From Pasteurellaceae bacterium LFhippo2 (GTDB lineage: Bacteria; Pseudomonadota; Gammaproteobacteria; Enterobacterales; Pasteurellaceae), in the NCBI GenBank assembly GCA_029852775.1, contig LEKJ01000018.1, forward strand, positions 1-64,000: 64,000 nt of DNA, read 5' to 3'. The position numbers and the translations under genes are program-made. Shown here piece by piece: positions 38,653-48,134 of this stretch (its first letter is position 1; every line of letters starts with the position of its first letter). The notes under the pieces were generated by a model. It worked only from the letters and a program-made list of their open reading frames with translations, ran no database searches and was not told the origin of the DNA.

Positions 38653-38732
38653 CCCTTAAGCTTGGAATTATTTAGAAATTTTAAGCTTGTAAAGAACAAT
38701 GAAAGGTACGGTTTTTTCCGTACTTTTTATTT
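38653..38732 (+). ncRNA. dusB-fis leader RNA with terminator (attenuator or small RNA)
   Basis: From the predicted start, AAGCTT (38657-38662 region) can pair with a second AAGCTT about 30 bases on. Then AAAGGTACGG (38702-38711) pairs with CCGTACTTTT (38718-38727, one G-T wobble) across a T6 loop and is followed by TATTTT. A factor-independent terminator 49 bases before dusB means most RNA may end here: either attenuation of dusB-fis or an about 80-base small RNA. Confidence 0.55.
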
Positions 38733-38780
38733 TGGCGTTAGCTCTGAAGAAATTTATGTAATTAGTTAATGGAACCCAAG

Positions 38781-39746
38781 ATGCGAATTGGACAATATGA
38801 AATTAAGAACCGTATTTTCCTCGCTCCTATGGCAGGCATAACCGACCAGCCTTTTCGTCGATTATGCAGCCAGTTGGGTGCCGGTTTAACGTTTTCAGAG
38901 ATGATGTCAACTAACCCAGATGTATGGCATACCGAAAAATCGAGATTGCGTTTAGCGCATCACGAAGAAATTGGGATTAATGCTGTACAAATTGCGGGAT
39001 CTGATCCCACAGAAATGGCTAGTGCAGCAAAAGTGAATGTCGAGTATGGTGCAGAAATTATTGATATCAATATGGGATGCCCAGCAAAGAAGGTAAATAA
39101 GAAAATGGCAGGTTCTGCTCTTCTACGTGAACCTGACACTGTAGCTCGAATTCTGGATGCTGTCGTTAATGCCGTTGATGTACCTGTGACTTTAAAAATT
39201 AGAACGGGTTGGGATCCTGAAAATCGGAATTGCTTAGAAATAGCAAAAATTGCAGAGCAGTCAGGTGTTCAAGCATTAACCATTCACGGACGAACAAGAA
39301 GTTGTCTATTTAATGGAAATGCTGAATATGACAGTATCAAAGCAGTGAAACAGGCAGTTTCGATTCCGATTATTGCTAATGGCGATATCGACTCGGCTGA
39401 AAAGGCAAAGCAAGTGCTTGAATATACTCAAGCTGATGCGGTAATGATTGGTCGAGGAAGTTATGGCCGACCTTGGATATTCAAGGAAATTGGAGATTTT
39501 TTAGAAGAAGGGAATCTGCGTTCTTCATTATCAATTGATGATAAATGCGGATATATGCTAAAGCATATTGAAGATCTTTATCAGTTTTATGGCGAGGAAA
39601 AAGGTTACCGAATCGCACGTAAACACGTTGGTTGGTATGTTGAACAATTAGTCTCGGACTCACATTTTAAGCGGACTTTTAATGCTTTAGACTCTACACA
39701 AGAGCAACTGAGAGCATTAAAGGATTTCATAAACTCGATTCGTTAA
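38781..39746 (+). CDS. dusB: tRNA-dihydrouridine synthase B
   Basis: This 321-residue FMN enzyme makes dihydrouridine at U17 of tRNA. It opens [20 protein letters not shown] as in E. coli DusB, with the catalytic Cys in [21 protein letters not shown] and the tRNA-facing [12 protein letters not shown]. The ATG at 38781 has GGAA upstream and the family N-terminus; a start four codons earlier has no ribosome site. It is followed 30 bases on by fis, the conserved gamma-proteobacterial pair. Confidence 0.95.
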   Translation: MRIGQYEIKNRIFLAPMAGITDQPFRRLCSQLGAGLTFSEMMSTNPDVWHTEKSRLRLAHHEEIGINAVQIAGSDPTEMASAAKVNVEYGAEIIDINMGCPAKKVNKKMAGSALLREPDTVARILDAVVNAVDVPVTLKIRTGWDPENRNCLEIAKIAEQSGVQALTIHGRTRSCLFNGNAEYDSIKAVKQAVSIPIIANGDIDSAEKAKQVLEYTQADAVMIGRGSYGRPWIFKEIGDFLEEGNLRSSLSIDDKCGYMLKHIEDLYQFYGEEKGYRIARKHVGWYVEQLVSDSHFKRTFNALDSTQEQLRALKDFINSIR

Positions 39747-39776
39747 GAATCATAACATTAGTTGGATAGAAGGACA

Positions 39777-40070
39777 ATGTTAGAACAACCTCAACAAAAC
39801 CCATTAACAGTTTCAATGCTTAATGCACAAGCTCAACAAGTTAGCCGTCCATTACGTGATAACGTAAAAGCAGCGGTGAAAAACTACTTAGCTCAATTAA
39901 GCGGTGAAGACCCAACAGAATTATACGAATTAGTATTATCTGAAATCGAGCATCCATTATTAGATATGGTTATGCAATATACTCGCGGTAACCAAACTCG
40001 CGCAGCGACTATGTTAGGTATCAACCGTGGTACATTACGTAAAAAATTAAAAAAATACGGTATGGGCTAA
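39777..40070 (+). CDS. fis: Nucleoid protein Fis
   Basis: This 97-residue DNA-bending protein has the C-terminal helix-turn-helix ([27 protein letters not shown]), nearly identical to E. coli Fis. An N-terminal flexible arm is followed by dimerisation helices. Fis regulates rRNA, tRNA and many growth-phase genes. The ATG at 39777 has AAGGA seven bases before it; the longer frame starting five codons earlier has none. Confidence 0.97.
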   Translation: MLEQPQQNPLTVSMLNAQAQQVSRPLRDNVKAAVKNYLAQLSGEDPTELYELVLSEIEHPLLDMVMQYTRGNQTRAATMLGINRGTLRKKLKKYGMG

Positions 40071-40118
40071 CCTTTAACCAACTGTAAAAATTTAATTAAA
40101 AGTACGATATTTTAAAAG

Positions 40119-40147
40119 ACCCGATAAATTTGATTTATCGGGTTTTT
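40119..40147 (+). terminator. Terminator after fis
   Basis: ACCCGATAAA pairs with TTTATCGGGT across TTTGA and is followed by TTTTCTTTT. It closes the dusB-fis operon. Confidence 0.9.
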
Positions 40148-40152
40148 CTTTT

Positions 40153-40178
40153 GTAGGACGGAATAAATCCCGTCCTAC
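40153..40178. repeat. Short GTAGG palindrome
   Basis: Arms GTAGGACGG and CCGTCCTAC surround a short AT loop, one of two dispersed palindromes in the fis-dxs gap. Confidence 0.8.
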
Positions 40179-40223
40179 GTGTATTTATTGATATTTTAAT
40201 AAAAAAGGTGCATTTTCACTTTT

Positions 40224-40286
40224 GTAGGGTGCGTGTAAACGCACCATATAAAGATTATAAAAAAGGTGCGTTTACACGCACCCTAC
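40224..40286. repeat. Palindromic element with 22-bp perfect arms, type D
   Basis: The arm 40224-40245 (core GGTGCGTGTAAACGCACC after GTAG) is the exact reverse complement of 40265-40286. The same arm recurs at 55918, and a paired-base variant recurs inside rnfC. It lies just beyond the dxs stop and may terminate dxs. Confidence 0.93.
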
Positions 40287-40293
40287 ATAGCTA

Positions 40294-42144
40294 TTAAGCT
40301 AAAATGTTTTTAATCTTCTCTTCAATCCCTTTCGCATCTAAACCTAAATCCGCATAGGCTTCAGCTTGAGTGGATTGTGGTACGAAGAAATCTGGAATAC
40401 CAAGCATTACAACCGGTTTGATTTTGCCAATATTTTGCAAATACTCATTCACAGAACTACCTGCACCGCCTTGAATTGCATTTTCTTCAAGAGTCACTAA
40501 TAACTCGTGGCTATCAGCTAATTCCTTAATTAATTGCTCATCTAATGGCTTCACAAAGCGCATATCAACAAGGGTGTAATCGTTATTTTCGGCAACAATC
40601 TTGGCTTCATTTAACAGTGCACCAAAGTTGAGAATTGCGACTTTCTTACCTTGCTTAATCACTTTGCCTTTGCCTACTTCTAATGCTTGCATTGGCTCTA
40701 AAGTTACACCTTGTGCGTTACCACGTGGATAACGAACAGCAACAGGGCTATTCATTGTGTAAGCGGTGTAGAGCATTTGGCGCATTTCATTTTCATCACT
40801 CGGTGCCATAATTGTCATATTTGGAATACAACGCATAAAGCTTAAATCAAAGGCACCTTGATGGGTTTGACCATCTGCACCAACAATACCTGCACGGTCA
40901 ATTGCAAAGATCACAGGTAGGTTTTGAATGGCTACATCGTGAATTAATTGGTCGTAAGCACGTTGTAAGAAACTAGAGTAGATTGCGACAACTGGCTTAT
41001 AACCTGCAATTGCTAAACCTGCACCAAAAGTAACGGCGTGTTGTTCAGCAATAGCTACATCAAAATACTGTTTAGGGAAACGTTTTGAAAATTCCACCAT
41101 ACCAGAACCTTCGCGCATAGCAGGAGTGATTCCCATAATTTTTGGATCTTTCTCTGCCATTTCACATAACCAATCCCCAAAAATATTTGAGTAAGTTGGT
41201 GCTGATTTAGTTTGTGGTAATTTACCGCTAGTATGATCGAATTTAGGCACACCGTGGAAACCAATTGGATCTTGCTCTGCTGGTTTATAACCTTTACCTT
41301 TAGTGGTTTTAATATGTAAAAACTGCGGGCCAGAAAGATTACGCATATTTTTCAATGTAGAAATCAACTCTTCAATATCATGTCCATCAATCGGACCGAT
41401 ATAGTTAAAGCCTAATGTTTCAAACATTGTACCAACCGGTGAAACAAAGCCTTTTACTTGTTCTTCAGTACGGCGGACAAATTCTTTAATTGGCGGTAGG
41501 CCAGAAAGTAACTTCTTTCCACCTTCACGTAGCGTACTATACAAGGAACCTGATAATAAGCGTGCAAGATGGTTATTTAATGCACCTACATTTTCAGAAA
41601 TAGACATTTCATTATCATTTAAGATAACAAGCATATCGGTATGAAGAGAACCAGCGTGGTTAATTGCTTCAAATGCCATACCAGCGGTAATAGCACCATC
41701 GCCGATCACACACACGGTTTTACGCCCTGCATTTTCTTTCTCTGCCCCAACTGCAACGCCTAAGCCTGCGCTGATTGAAGTAGAAGAATGGCCAACGCTT
41801 AATACATCATAAGGACTCTCTTCACGCCAAGGGAAAGGGTGCACACCATTTTTTTGACGAATAGTGTGCATCTGTTCTTTACGGCCTGTAAGAATTTTAT
41901 GTGGATAAGCTTGATGACCAACGTCCCAAATCAGTTGATCAAAAGGCGTCTGATAAACATAATGCAATGCCACTGTTAATTCAACGACACCAAGCCCAGA
42001 CGCTAAATGACCACTGGTTTGACTTACGCATTCTAATAGATAGCTACGCAACTCATTACACAATGGTTGAAGTTGTTCTTTAGGTAATAGACGCAAATCT
42101 TCTGGCGAATTGATTTGGCTTAACAATGGATAGGTTTTCTGCAT
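40294..42144 (-). CDS. dxs: 1-deoxy-D-xylulose-5-phosphate synthase
   Basis: This 616-residue thiamine-diphosphate enzyme condenses pyruvate and glyceraldehyde 3-phosphate, the first step of the MEP isoprenoid pathway. The TPP motif is [18 protein letters not shown]...[12 protein letters not shown] (about 152-182), the catalytic His block is [15 protein letters not shown], and the C-terminal transketolase domain is normal. The length is close to E. coli Dxs (620). It lies downstream of suhB on the minus strand, with a palindrome between them. Confidence 0.97.
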   Translation of the reverse strand: MQKTYPLLSQINSPEDLRLLPKEQLQPLCNELRSYLLECVSQTSGHLASGLGVVELTVALHYVYQTPFDQLIWDVGHQAYPHKILTGRKEQMHTIRQKNGVHPFPWREESPYDVLSVGHSSTSISAGLGVAVGAEKENAGRKTVCVIGDGAITAGMAFEAINHAGSLHTDMLVILNDNEMSISENVGALNNHLARLLSGSLYSTLREGGKKLLSGLPPIKEFVRRTEEQVKGFVSPVGTMFETLGFNYIGPIDGHDIEELISTLKNMRNLSGPQFLHIKTTKGKGYKPAEQDPIGFHGVPKFDHTSGKLPQTKSAPTYSNIFGDWLCEMAEKDPKIMGITPAMREGSGMVEFSKRFPKQYFDVAIAEQHAVTFGAGLAIAGYKPVVAIYSSFLQRAYDQLIHDVAIQNLPVIFAIDRAGIVGADGQTHQGAFDLSFMRCIPNMTIMAPSDENEMRQMLYTAYTMNSPVAVRYPRGNAQGVTLEPMQALEVGKGKVIKQGKKVAILNFGALLNEAKIVAENNDYTLVDMRFVKPLDEQLIKELADSHELLVTLEENAIQGGAGSSVNEYLQNIGKIKPVVMLGIPDFFVPQSTQAEAYADLGLDAKGIEEKIKNILA

Positions 42145-42180
42145 AGATATTTATCTTTATTCTATTTTTATGCGGACAGT

Positions 42181-42205
42181 GTAGGGACACGGTGCCCGTG
42201 TCCGC
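42181..42205. repeat. Single-arm GTAGGGACACGG element
   Basis: GTAGGGACACGGTGCCCGTG and a TCCGC end form an internally palindromic single arm (GGACACGG against CCGTGTCC). It sits between suhB and dxs. Confidence 0.75.
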
Positions 42206-42224
42206 TGTTATTTTATAATAAGAA

Positions 42225-43037
42225 TTATGCTTTTAATTCTTCAGTTAATGTTGGCTGAATGCTGTTTAAAATCTCTTTAACCACTCGGCCACTACCAGCA
42301 ACTAAGTTACCTGATTGAAGATATTCTGTACCACCAACAAAGTTAGTTACGATAGCACCTGCTTCACGTGCGATTAAATCGCCAGCTGCGCAATCCCAAG
42401 GTTTTAAACCGATTTCAAAGAAACCATCAACACGGCCTGTTGCAACATAAGCTAAATCTAATGCCGCAGAACCTGTACGACGGAAATCTGCTACACCGTT
42501 ATTCATTAATGCTTCGATCATATTTAAGTGAGCAGTACGGTGTCTTGTTGCTTTGAATGGGAAACCTGTTGCGATAACAGTACCGTTTAAATCACGACGA
42601 GATGTATCAACACGTACACGGAACTCGTTTAATTTAGTACCTTCGCCACGTACAGCAGTGAATAACTCGTTACGGATTGGATCGTAAACAACGCCTACTT
42701 CAGTACGACCGTTTACACGAATTGCGATAGATACCGCAAAGTGTGGTAAACGTTTAACGAAGTTAGTTGTGCCATCTAGTGGATCGATAATCCATTGCAC
42801 ATCAGTATTCTCACCTTTCACGATACCAGATTCTTCACCTACAATTGTATGATCAGGATACGACTTTTGGATTACTTCGATAATCGCTTGTTCAGCCGCT
42901 TTATCGATAGCCGTTACATAATCATTTGTACCTTTTTGAGCAACAGAGATTTCATTAGGCGCTTGCTCATAGCCTTTGGCAATAACATTACCTGCTTTTC
43001 GTGCAGCACGAATAGCGATGTTTAACATTGGATTCAT
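42225..43037 (-). CDS. suhB: Inositol-1-monophosphatase family protein SuhB
   Basis: This 270-residue Mg2+-dependent phosphatase also acts in E. coli with Nus factors during rRNA transcription. Metal motifs are VGEESG, WIIDPLDGTTNFVKRLPHFA and PWDCAAGDLIAREAGA. The ATG at 43037 (MNPMLNIAIRAARKAG) matches the family start; the 26-codon longer frame reads non-conserved AT-rich DNA. It is divergent from the TrmH-like gene. Confidence 0.93.
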   Translation of the reverse strand: MNPMLNIAIRAARKAGNVIAKGYEQAPNEISVAQKGTNDYVTAIDKAAEQAIIEVIQKSYPDHTIVGEESGIVKGENTDVQWIIDPLDGTTNFVKRLPHFAVSIAIRVNGRTEVGVVYDPIRNELFTAVRGEGTKLNEFRVRVDTSRRDLNGTVIATGFPFKATRHRTAHLNMIEALMNNGVADFRRTGSAALDLAYVATGRVDGFFEIGLKPWDCAAGDLIAREAGAIVTNFVGGTEYLQSGNLVAGSGRVVKEILNSIQPTLTEELKA

Positions 43038-43189
43038 AATTCCACCAGATTTTAAAGAACAGTTTAAGGGATATAAAAGGATTGGGATTATAAGCGATAA
43101 TGGGATTAGTCGCAATAAAAAAGCCTATCTGCCTAAATGCATTTCTGCTATACTTTGTGCGTTTTTCCTTCCTAATAAAGTAACATCCT

Positions 43190-44377
43190 ATGAATAACAA
43201 ATTTAACAACAAAGCTCCACGTTTTAAAACAGTTGAAGAACGCAGTGAGCCGAAATTCTCTCAAGAACGTAAATTCCAAGATAAATCTGACCGCTTTGAT
43301 CGCAAAGAACGTGATAACCGCAGTTCTAAACCATTTGGAGAGCGTTCAGAACGTCCATATCGTGATCGTAATGATCGTTCAGAGAAACCGTTTCGCGAGC
43401 GCAGCGAACGCAATGACAAGCCATTTAGAAACGAGCGTTCAGACCGCTTTGAGCGTAAAGATCGCAACGATAGAAATGAACGCTTTGAGCGCAAACGTGA
43501 TGAAAGACCAAATTATGATATTTATCCAAGCGAAGGCAGAAAAGCCAGTGGTGAAGGCTCAGTTCAGATCAGCGTAAAAGGTGCAAATCGTTCAGTTGAG
43601 AAAAAAACAGGCCCATTATCGCCACGTGCGCCTGAAAAAATCCGTAATAACAAAGCCACAGAAATGAAGGTGTATGGCGAAAATGCTTGCCATACTTTAT
43701 TCCAACAACGCCCAGAAGCTATCGTGCGTTTATGGACAACGGTAGAGCAATCTCACAAAATTGGTGAGATGATGAGCTATTTAGCGGAAAATAAAAAGGC
43801 TTATCACGTTGTTGATAGTGAAGAAATGGAAAGAGTAACAGGAACAGAACACCACGGCGGTATCTGTTTACTTGTGAAAAAAGCGACACCATTTACTTTA
43901 GAAGGTTATTTAGATGTCGCGCGTCAGAGAGATTGTTTAGTGCTATTAGACGGCGTAAACAATGCGCAAAACGTAGGCGGTATTATCCGTACTTGCGCAT
44001 TCTACGGTGTAAAAGGCATTATTGTTGAAAGTAACGATATCTTAAATTCAAGTGCGGCGGCGCGTGTTGCGGAAGGCGGTTTAGAGTTTGTTCGTCCTCT
44101 AGAAACTAAACATAAGCAGATTGCTTTAGAGCAGCTACGCAAAGCTGGCTATCAAATCGTACATCTAACTCGCCAGAAACAAGCAAAAGCATTAGCGAAA
44201 ACAGTACTGGCTGAGAAAGTGGTATTTGTATTAAGTGAAGTGGTTTCAAATGAAGTGGAATATCCGCAAGATACTTCGGTGCAGCTTTCATTTGCGAATC
44301 CATTAAACAGCGGATTAAATGTGGCAGTAAATGCGGGTATCTTAGTTGCGCAGTGGTATCACGCAAACATTGTTTAA
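43190..44377 (+). CDS. TrmH-family (SPOUT) RNA methyltransferase, YfiF-like
   Basis: This 395-residue protein has an unusual N-terminal 120 residues built of Arg, Asp, Glu and Lys (ERSERPYRDRNDRSEKPFRE type repeats), a disordered RNA-binding-like region. A SpoU substrate-binding domain (about 160-230) and a SPOUT knot (VLLDGVNNAQNVGGIIRTCA; NPLNSGLNVAVNAGILVAQW) follow. E. coli YfiF has the same plan but a shorter tail. The usual GxE motif 2 reads VFVLSEVVSNEV here, slightly divergent. The RNA target is not known from sequence. Confidence 0.85.
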   Translation: MNNKFNNKAPRFKTVEERSEPKFSQERKFQDKSDRFDRKERDNRSSKPFGERSERPYRDRNDRSEKPFRERSERNDKPFRNERSDRFERKDRNDRNERFERKRDERPNYDIYPSEGRKASGEGSVQISVKGANRSVEKKTGPLSPRAPEKIRNNKATEMKVYGENACHTLFQQRPEAIVRLWTTVEQSHKIGEMMSYLAENKKAYHVVDSEEMERVTGTEHHGGICLLVKKATPFTLEGYLDVARQRDCLVLLDGVNNAQNVGGIIRTCAFYGVKGIIVESNDILNSSAAARVAEGGLEFVRPLETKHKQIALEQLRKAGYQIVHLTRQKQAKALAKTVLAEKVVFVLSEVVSNEVEYPQDTSVQLSFANPLNSGLNVAVNAGILVAQWYHANIV

Positions 44378-44394
44378 ACTATTATCGTTATCTT

Positions 44395-44426
44395 AACGCT
44401 CTTCTATTTGATAGAAGGGCGTTTTT
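44395..44426 (+). terminator. Terminator after the TrmH-like gene
   Basis: AACGCTCTTCTAT pairs with ATAGAAGGGCGTT (one mismatch) across TTG and is followed by TTTCTT. Confidence 0.88.
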
Positions 44427-44535
44427 CTTATCTGACGTAATCTGTCATTTCCTTCTTTTAACATCGTTGCTGATAATTTTTATCGACTTTTAATTTCGTT
44501 AACAAACCTGTTACTACACTTTTAAGGAAATTTTT

Positions 44536-45198
44536 ATGCAAGATTTTAAAAGCATTGTTCTTGAATACATCGGAAAATATCCCCGTTTAGAATTTGTTGA
44601 ATTGGAATTTGATTGGCAAGATAACGCTATCACATTCTTTTCGCCTAAGTCTAAAGAGATCATTATGTCTTTTATTCAACATTCTGAAACACATTTTGAA
44701 TCCCTTATTGGTTTTGAATTTGAAGATGAAAAATATGGGAAGTGTTTTGATACTATAGTTGATTTAGATTGCGACTTTGCACAAGATGAAAATGGCGTAT
44801 ATTGTAAGCTATCAGATCATAACGAGTATTATCCAAGCTATGAAGAGCTATATATTGCTCATCAAATTAAGCCGCTTTTAGATGAATATTTAACGCATTT
44901 TATGCATGCAGATTTTGAATTCTGGGTAAAAAAAGATTCGGGCTCTCAATTTATTAGCCTTCCTCAAAAAGATGTTATTCAAGCTAAAAGACGAGAAAAA
45001 GGTTGGGAATTACTTCGAGGAGCAGTCCACTATACAGATGACGAACTTTTTCCTGTTGTTCTTGAGTTTTGCCGAGAAAGTGAAGTGATAAGTATCTCTC
45101 GAACACAACGTAAGTTCTACCTTGCTTTTAATCAAGCGGCAAGGCTTATTGATCGTGCGAAAGAGATTTTAGCAAAAGAGTCTGAAAGCAATCTATAA
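44536..45198 (+). CDS. Unknown protein with C-terminal FtsK-gamma-like winged helix
   Basis: This 220-residue protein has two parts. The first about 150 residues are acidic and match no family I know. The last about 55 (YTDDELFPVVLEFCRE, then SISRTQRKFYLAFNQAARLI) closely follow the FtsK gamma domain, the winged helix that reads KOPS sequences in FtsK/SpoIIIE translocases (SIS..QR.F...N.AARLI). No ATPase motor is present, so it is not FtsK. A DNA-binding role is inferred. An AAGGAA site precedes the ATG. It starts the accessory-looking run that continues with two sirtuin genes, but an inverted repeat separates it from them. Confidence 0.7.
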   Translation: MQDFKSIVLEYIGKYPRLEFVELEFDWQDNAITFFSPKSKEIIMSFIQHSETHFESLIGFEFEDEKYGKCFDTIVDLDCDFAQDENGVYCKLSDHNEYYPSYEELYIAHQIKPLLDEYLTHFMHADFEFWVKKDSGSQFISLPQKDVIQAKRREKGWELLRGAVHYTDDELFPVVLEFCRESEVISISRTQRKFYLAFNQAARLIDRAKEILAKESESNL

Positions 45199-45202
45199 AT
45201 GC

Positions 45203-45262
45203 TACAACCGGTCTGATTTTCAAAAAAACTTGCAAAAAAATGGCTAAATTGAACCGGTTGTA
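45203..45262. terminator. Inverted variant uptake-signal pair
   Basis: TACAACCGGT (45203-45212) pairs with ACCGGTTGTA (45253-45262) around an A/T-rich middle. The core is CCGGTC instead of the standard GCGGTC. It separates the FtsK-gamma-like gene from the first sirtuin gene and probably terminates the former. Confidence 0.65.
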
Positions 45263-45294
45263 TAGTATGTTATAAACAACATAGGAGACATAAA

Positions 45295-46032
45295 ATGAAA
45301 GCATTACCAAGAGTTGTCGTATTAACTGGTGCTGGGATTTCGGCTGAATCGGGTATTCAAACCTTCCGCGCGGCAGATGGCTTATGGGAAGGGCATAGTG
45401 TAAAAGATGTCGCGACTCCCGAAGGATTTATGCGTAATCCGGAATTGGTCCAAACTTTCTATAACGAACGCCGACGTAAGCTTTTTGCTCCTGAAATTCA
45501 ACCGAATAAAGCCCATTTTGCGTTAGCTGAATTGGAAGAAATATTAGGTGAAAATTTACTAATTGTTACCCAAAATGTTGATAACTTACACGAACGAGCA
45601 GGATCTAAAAATGTAATTCACATGCACGGCGAATTATTACAAGTGCGCTGTACAGGTTCGGGAAAAGTGTATCAATGGGAAAAGGATATTACTTCAGAAG
45701 ATCGCTGTACTTGTTGCCGACAACCACGTAAATTGCGTCCACATATCGTCTGGTTTGGGGAAATGCCACTACAAATGAACCGAATTTATGATGAGCTTTT
45801 TATGTGTGATTATTTTATCGCTATTGGCACATCGGGCAATGTCTATCCCGCAGCAGGATTTGTAGAAGAAGCGAATAATGCAGGGGCAGTAACATTAGAA
45901 CTCAATCTTGAGCCGAGCGTAGTCAAAAATAAATTCCAAAATGCTAAATATGGTAAAGCGACCGAGCTTGTTCCGCAGTTTGTTGATTCCTTTATAAGAA
46001 TGATTAATAAAGGTGAGCATTATGAAAAATGA
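45295..46032 (+). CDS. cobB: Sirtuin NAD-dependent deacylase, CobB/class III
   Basis: This 245-residue sirtuin has NAD-binding [14 protein letters not shown] at the N-terminus, [11 protein letters not shown], catalytic His in MHGE, and a zinc ribbon (CTGSGK...CTCC). Tyr56 and Arg59 in FYNERRR are the pair that favours succinyl/malonyl-lysine in class III enzymes such as E. coli CobB and SIRT5. It lacks the N-terminal extension of E. coli CobB-long. It overlaps the second sirtuin by 11 bases. Confidence 0.93.
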   Translation: MKALPRVVVLTGAGISAESGIQTFRAADGLWEGHSVKDVATPEGFMRNPELVQTFYNERRRKLFAPEIQPNKAHFALAELEEILGENLLIVTQNVDNLHERAGSKNVIHMHGELLQVRCTGSGKVYQWEKDITSEDRCTCCRQPRKLRPHIVWFGEMPLQMNRIYDELFMCDYFIAIGTSGNVYPAAGFVEEANNAGAVTLELNLEPSVVKNKFQNAKYGKATELVPQFVDSFIRMINKGEHYEK

Positions 46033-46861
46033 TCTTAATTATGCGGTTGAGTTGATTAAAAAAGCGGATGGATTATTAATTACCGCTGGGGCTGGAATGA
46101 GTGTAGATAGTGGTCTGCCTGATTTCCGTAGCTCAGGCGGATTTTGGAACGCTTATCCGCCTTTTCAGGCAATGGGATTAGGCTTTTCACAAGTCGCCAC
46201 ACCCAATTTTTATCTTGAACATACTGAACAAGCTTATTGGTTCTTTGCACATCGTTTAATCCAATATCGTAACGCTACACCCCATGAAGGTTATCAGATT
46301 TTGAAACGTTGGGGCGAGCAGATGAAGCATGGCTATTTTGTATTTACTAGCAATGTCGATGGGCATTTCCAGAAAGCAGGATTTGATAATAAACGTATTT
46401 ATGAGGTTCATGGCACGCTGGAACGTATGCAATGTTTCCATAATTGTCAAGGTAAGAGCTGGAGTTCCGCAGAGTTCCAACCTATTGTTGATGATGAACA
46501 CTATCGAGTGATTAGCCCTAAGCCGATTTGCCCTGATTGTGGCGGAATGGCTCGTCAAAATGTGATGATGTTTGATGATTGGTTCTATTGCGATTATTAC
46601 TATCGTTTTAAAGAAGTCGCTTTGGAAGAGTGGTTAAGAAAAGTTGGCAATTTAGTGGTTATTGAAATCGGTGCCGGCAAAGCAATTCCAACGGTGCGAA
46701 ATTTTTCTGAACGCACTGCAAAGCAGAAAAAAGGCGGTTTTATTCGTATTAATCCACAAGATGCGGGTGTGCCTAAAATGCATTTTCTAAGTTTAGAAAT
46801 GGGGGCATTGGAGGCGTTGAGAGCGCTGGATAATATCTTGAATTTAGATAGAAATTCTTAA
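46022..46861 (+). CDS. Second SIR2-family protein
   Basis: This 279-residue SIR2-domain protein differs from Cob[33 protein letters not shown], and [12 protein letters not shown] with the catalytic His kept. Possible zinc ligands are in CFHNC and CPDCGG. The group occurs in various bacteria; its acceptor (deacylation, ADP-ribosyl transfer or NAD hydrolysis) is not established. The ATG at 46022 with AAGGTGAG upstream is preferred to a GTG nine bases earlier. It overlaps cobB, so both are made together. Confidence 0.88.
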   Translation: MKNDLNYAVELIKKADGLLITAGAGMSVDSGLPDFRSSGGFWNAYPPFQAMGLGFSQVATPNFYLEHTEQAYWFFAHRLIQYRNATPHEGYQILKRWGEQMKHGYFVFTSNVDGHFQKAGFDNKRIYEVHGTLERMQCFHNCQGKSWSSAEFQPIVDDEHYRVISPKPICPDCGGMARQNVMMFDDWFYCDYYYRFKEVALEEWLRKVGNLVVIEIGAGKAIPTVRNFSERTAKQKKGGFIRINPQDAGVPKMHFLSLEMGALEALRALDNILNLDRNS

Positions 46862-46894
46862 AATATAGTTTATTTTGTCATTGTGAGAACCTTG

Positions 46895-47581
46895 ATGTCT
46901 GTCAAATATCAGCTGACTCAAAATACCATTGAATATAAAGGTCAAATGCTATACCAAATCCAAGCCTTAAAAGATATTCCTGAAATAGATGTGCAAGCGG
47001 GTGATTTTGGGGGATATATTGCAAACGAAAGTAATCTTTCGCAGCAAGGAAATTGTTGGGTGAGATATCTCAATAAACGGCATTATGGGATTGTGTGTGA
47101 AAATGCCAGAGTTATTGAGAATGCAGATATTGGGAATGGGGTAAGAGTGGAAGGTGAAGCAGAAATATCTGGTAATGTAGAATTATTTGCTTCGCCATTT
47201 TCTGATGGTGTTTTGATTTCTAATTGTGCGAAAATTACAGGCAAAAATCTATTGATTAGAGCACGTTCACGTAGTTCAGTAATGATTTCTGGTAATGTTG
47301 AAATTAATGGTGATGGCGTTGAAATTTGTGCAGATAATGGCTATGGACTATTTATTGGCGGAAATGTGAAAGTTTATGAGCAAGCACAGGTCATCGGTGA
47401 CTGCCAACTGTTTGATAATGCTCAACTTTATGGCAAAGCAAAACTAATTGATTCTACCGCTAAAGATAATGCTCAGATTTTTGGTGAGGCTTTAGTGTCG
47501 AATAATTCTCTGATTCTAGGCAATGCCAAGATTTTTGGTAATACAGAGATTCGAAATGCGACAATATTTGATAGCGATTAG
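46895..47581 (+). CDS. YdcK-like left-handed beta-helix protein
   Basis: This 228-residue protein opens KYQLTQNTIEYKGQMLYQIQ and GDFGGYIANESNLSQQGNCW, the same layout as E. coli YdcK. It then continues in hexapeptide-like turns (ADIGNGVRVEGEAEISGNVE, DNAQLYGKAKLIDS) that build a beta-helix. No acyltransferase active site is visible, and function is unknown. The ATG at 46895 is chosen over a GTG four codons upstream. It lies 33 bases after the second sirtuin gene. Confidence 0.75.
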   Translation: MSVKYQLTQNTIEYKGQMLYQIQALKDIPEIDVQAGDFGGYIANESNLSQQGNCWVRYLNKRHYGIVCENARVIENADIGNGVRVEGEAEISGNVELFASPFSDGVLISNCAKITGKNLLIRARSRSSVMISGNVEINGDGVEICADNGYGLFIGGNVKVYEQAQVIGDCQLFDNAQLYGKAKLIDSTAKDNAQIFGEALVSNNSLILGNAKIFGNTEIRNATIFDSD

Positions 47582-47629
47582 ATTTTTTAGTATAAAAAAT
47601 AACAGTTTTAATTCTTACAGGAGCTAAAA

Positions 47630-48091
47630 ATGAAAAAAATTGTTTATATCGATATGGATAATGTTCTTGTTGATTTTCCAACAGGGATTGCCAAATTAGA
47701 GCCACATATTAAACAGCTTTATCAAGGACGCTATGATGAGGTGCAAGGGATTTTCGCCTTAATGGATCCTATGCCTAATGCGATAGAGGCAGTATATAAA
47801 TTGGCAGAAAAATACGATATTTATGTACTTTCAACTGCGCCTTGGCTCAATTCAAGTGCGTGGATGGATAAAGTAGAATGGATTCAGAAATATTTTGGCA
47901 AAGAACCCGATAGTCTATTGTATAAACGTCTTATTTTATCTCACCATAAAAATCTTAATAAGGGGGATTATCTTATTGATGATCGCTTACACAATGGAGC
48001 AGATAAGTTCACGGGTGAACATATCCATTTTGGCACAGAGAAATTTCCTGATTGGCAAAGTGTATTAGACTATTTATTAAATAAGGCTTAA
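47630..48091 (+). CDS. 5'(3')-deoxyribonucleotidase-like HAD phosphatase
   Basis: This 153-residue HAD-family protein has DMDNVLVDF as motif I (nucleophile Asp), VLSTAPWLNSSAWMDKVEWI and DYLIDDRLHNGADKFTG as later motifs. It matches the NT5C/5'-nucleotidase (C protein) family that dephosphorylates deoxynucleoside monophosphates. AGGAG precedes the ATG. Substrate assignment is by family only. Confidence 0.85.
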   Translation: MKKIVYIDMDNVLVDFPTGIAKLEPHIKQLYQGRYDEVQGIFALMDPMPNAIEAVYKLAEKYDIYVLSTAPWLNSSAWMDKVEWIQKYFGKEPDSLLYKRLILSHHKNLNKGDYLIDDRLHNGADKFTGEHIHFGTEKFPDWQSVLDYLLNKA

Positions 48092-48101
48092 TCTTAACAA
48101 A

Positions 48102-48125
48102 TATAGGACGCAGCTGCGTCCTATA
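48102..48125. repeat. Perfect 24-bp palindrome after nucleotidase gene
   Basis: TATAGGACGCAG is followed directly by its own reverse complement, with no loop, in the 43-base gap between the convergent nucleotidase gene and pepT. It may act as a terminator and is a short relative of the GTAGGACG element at 40153. Confidence 0.8.
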
Positions 48126-48134
48126 AAATTAATG

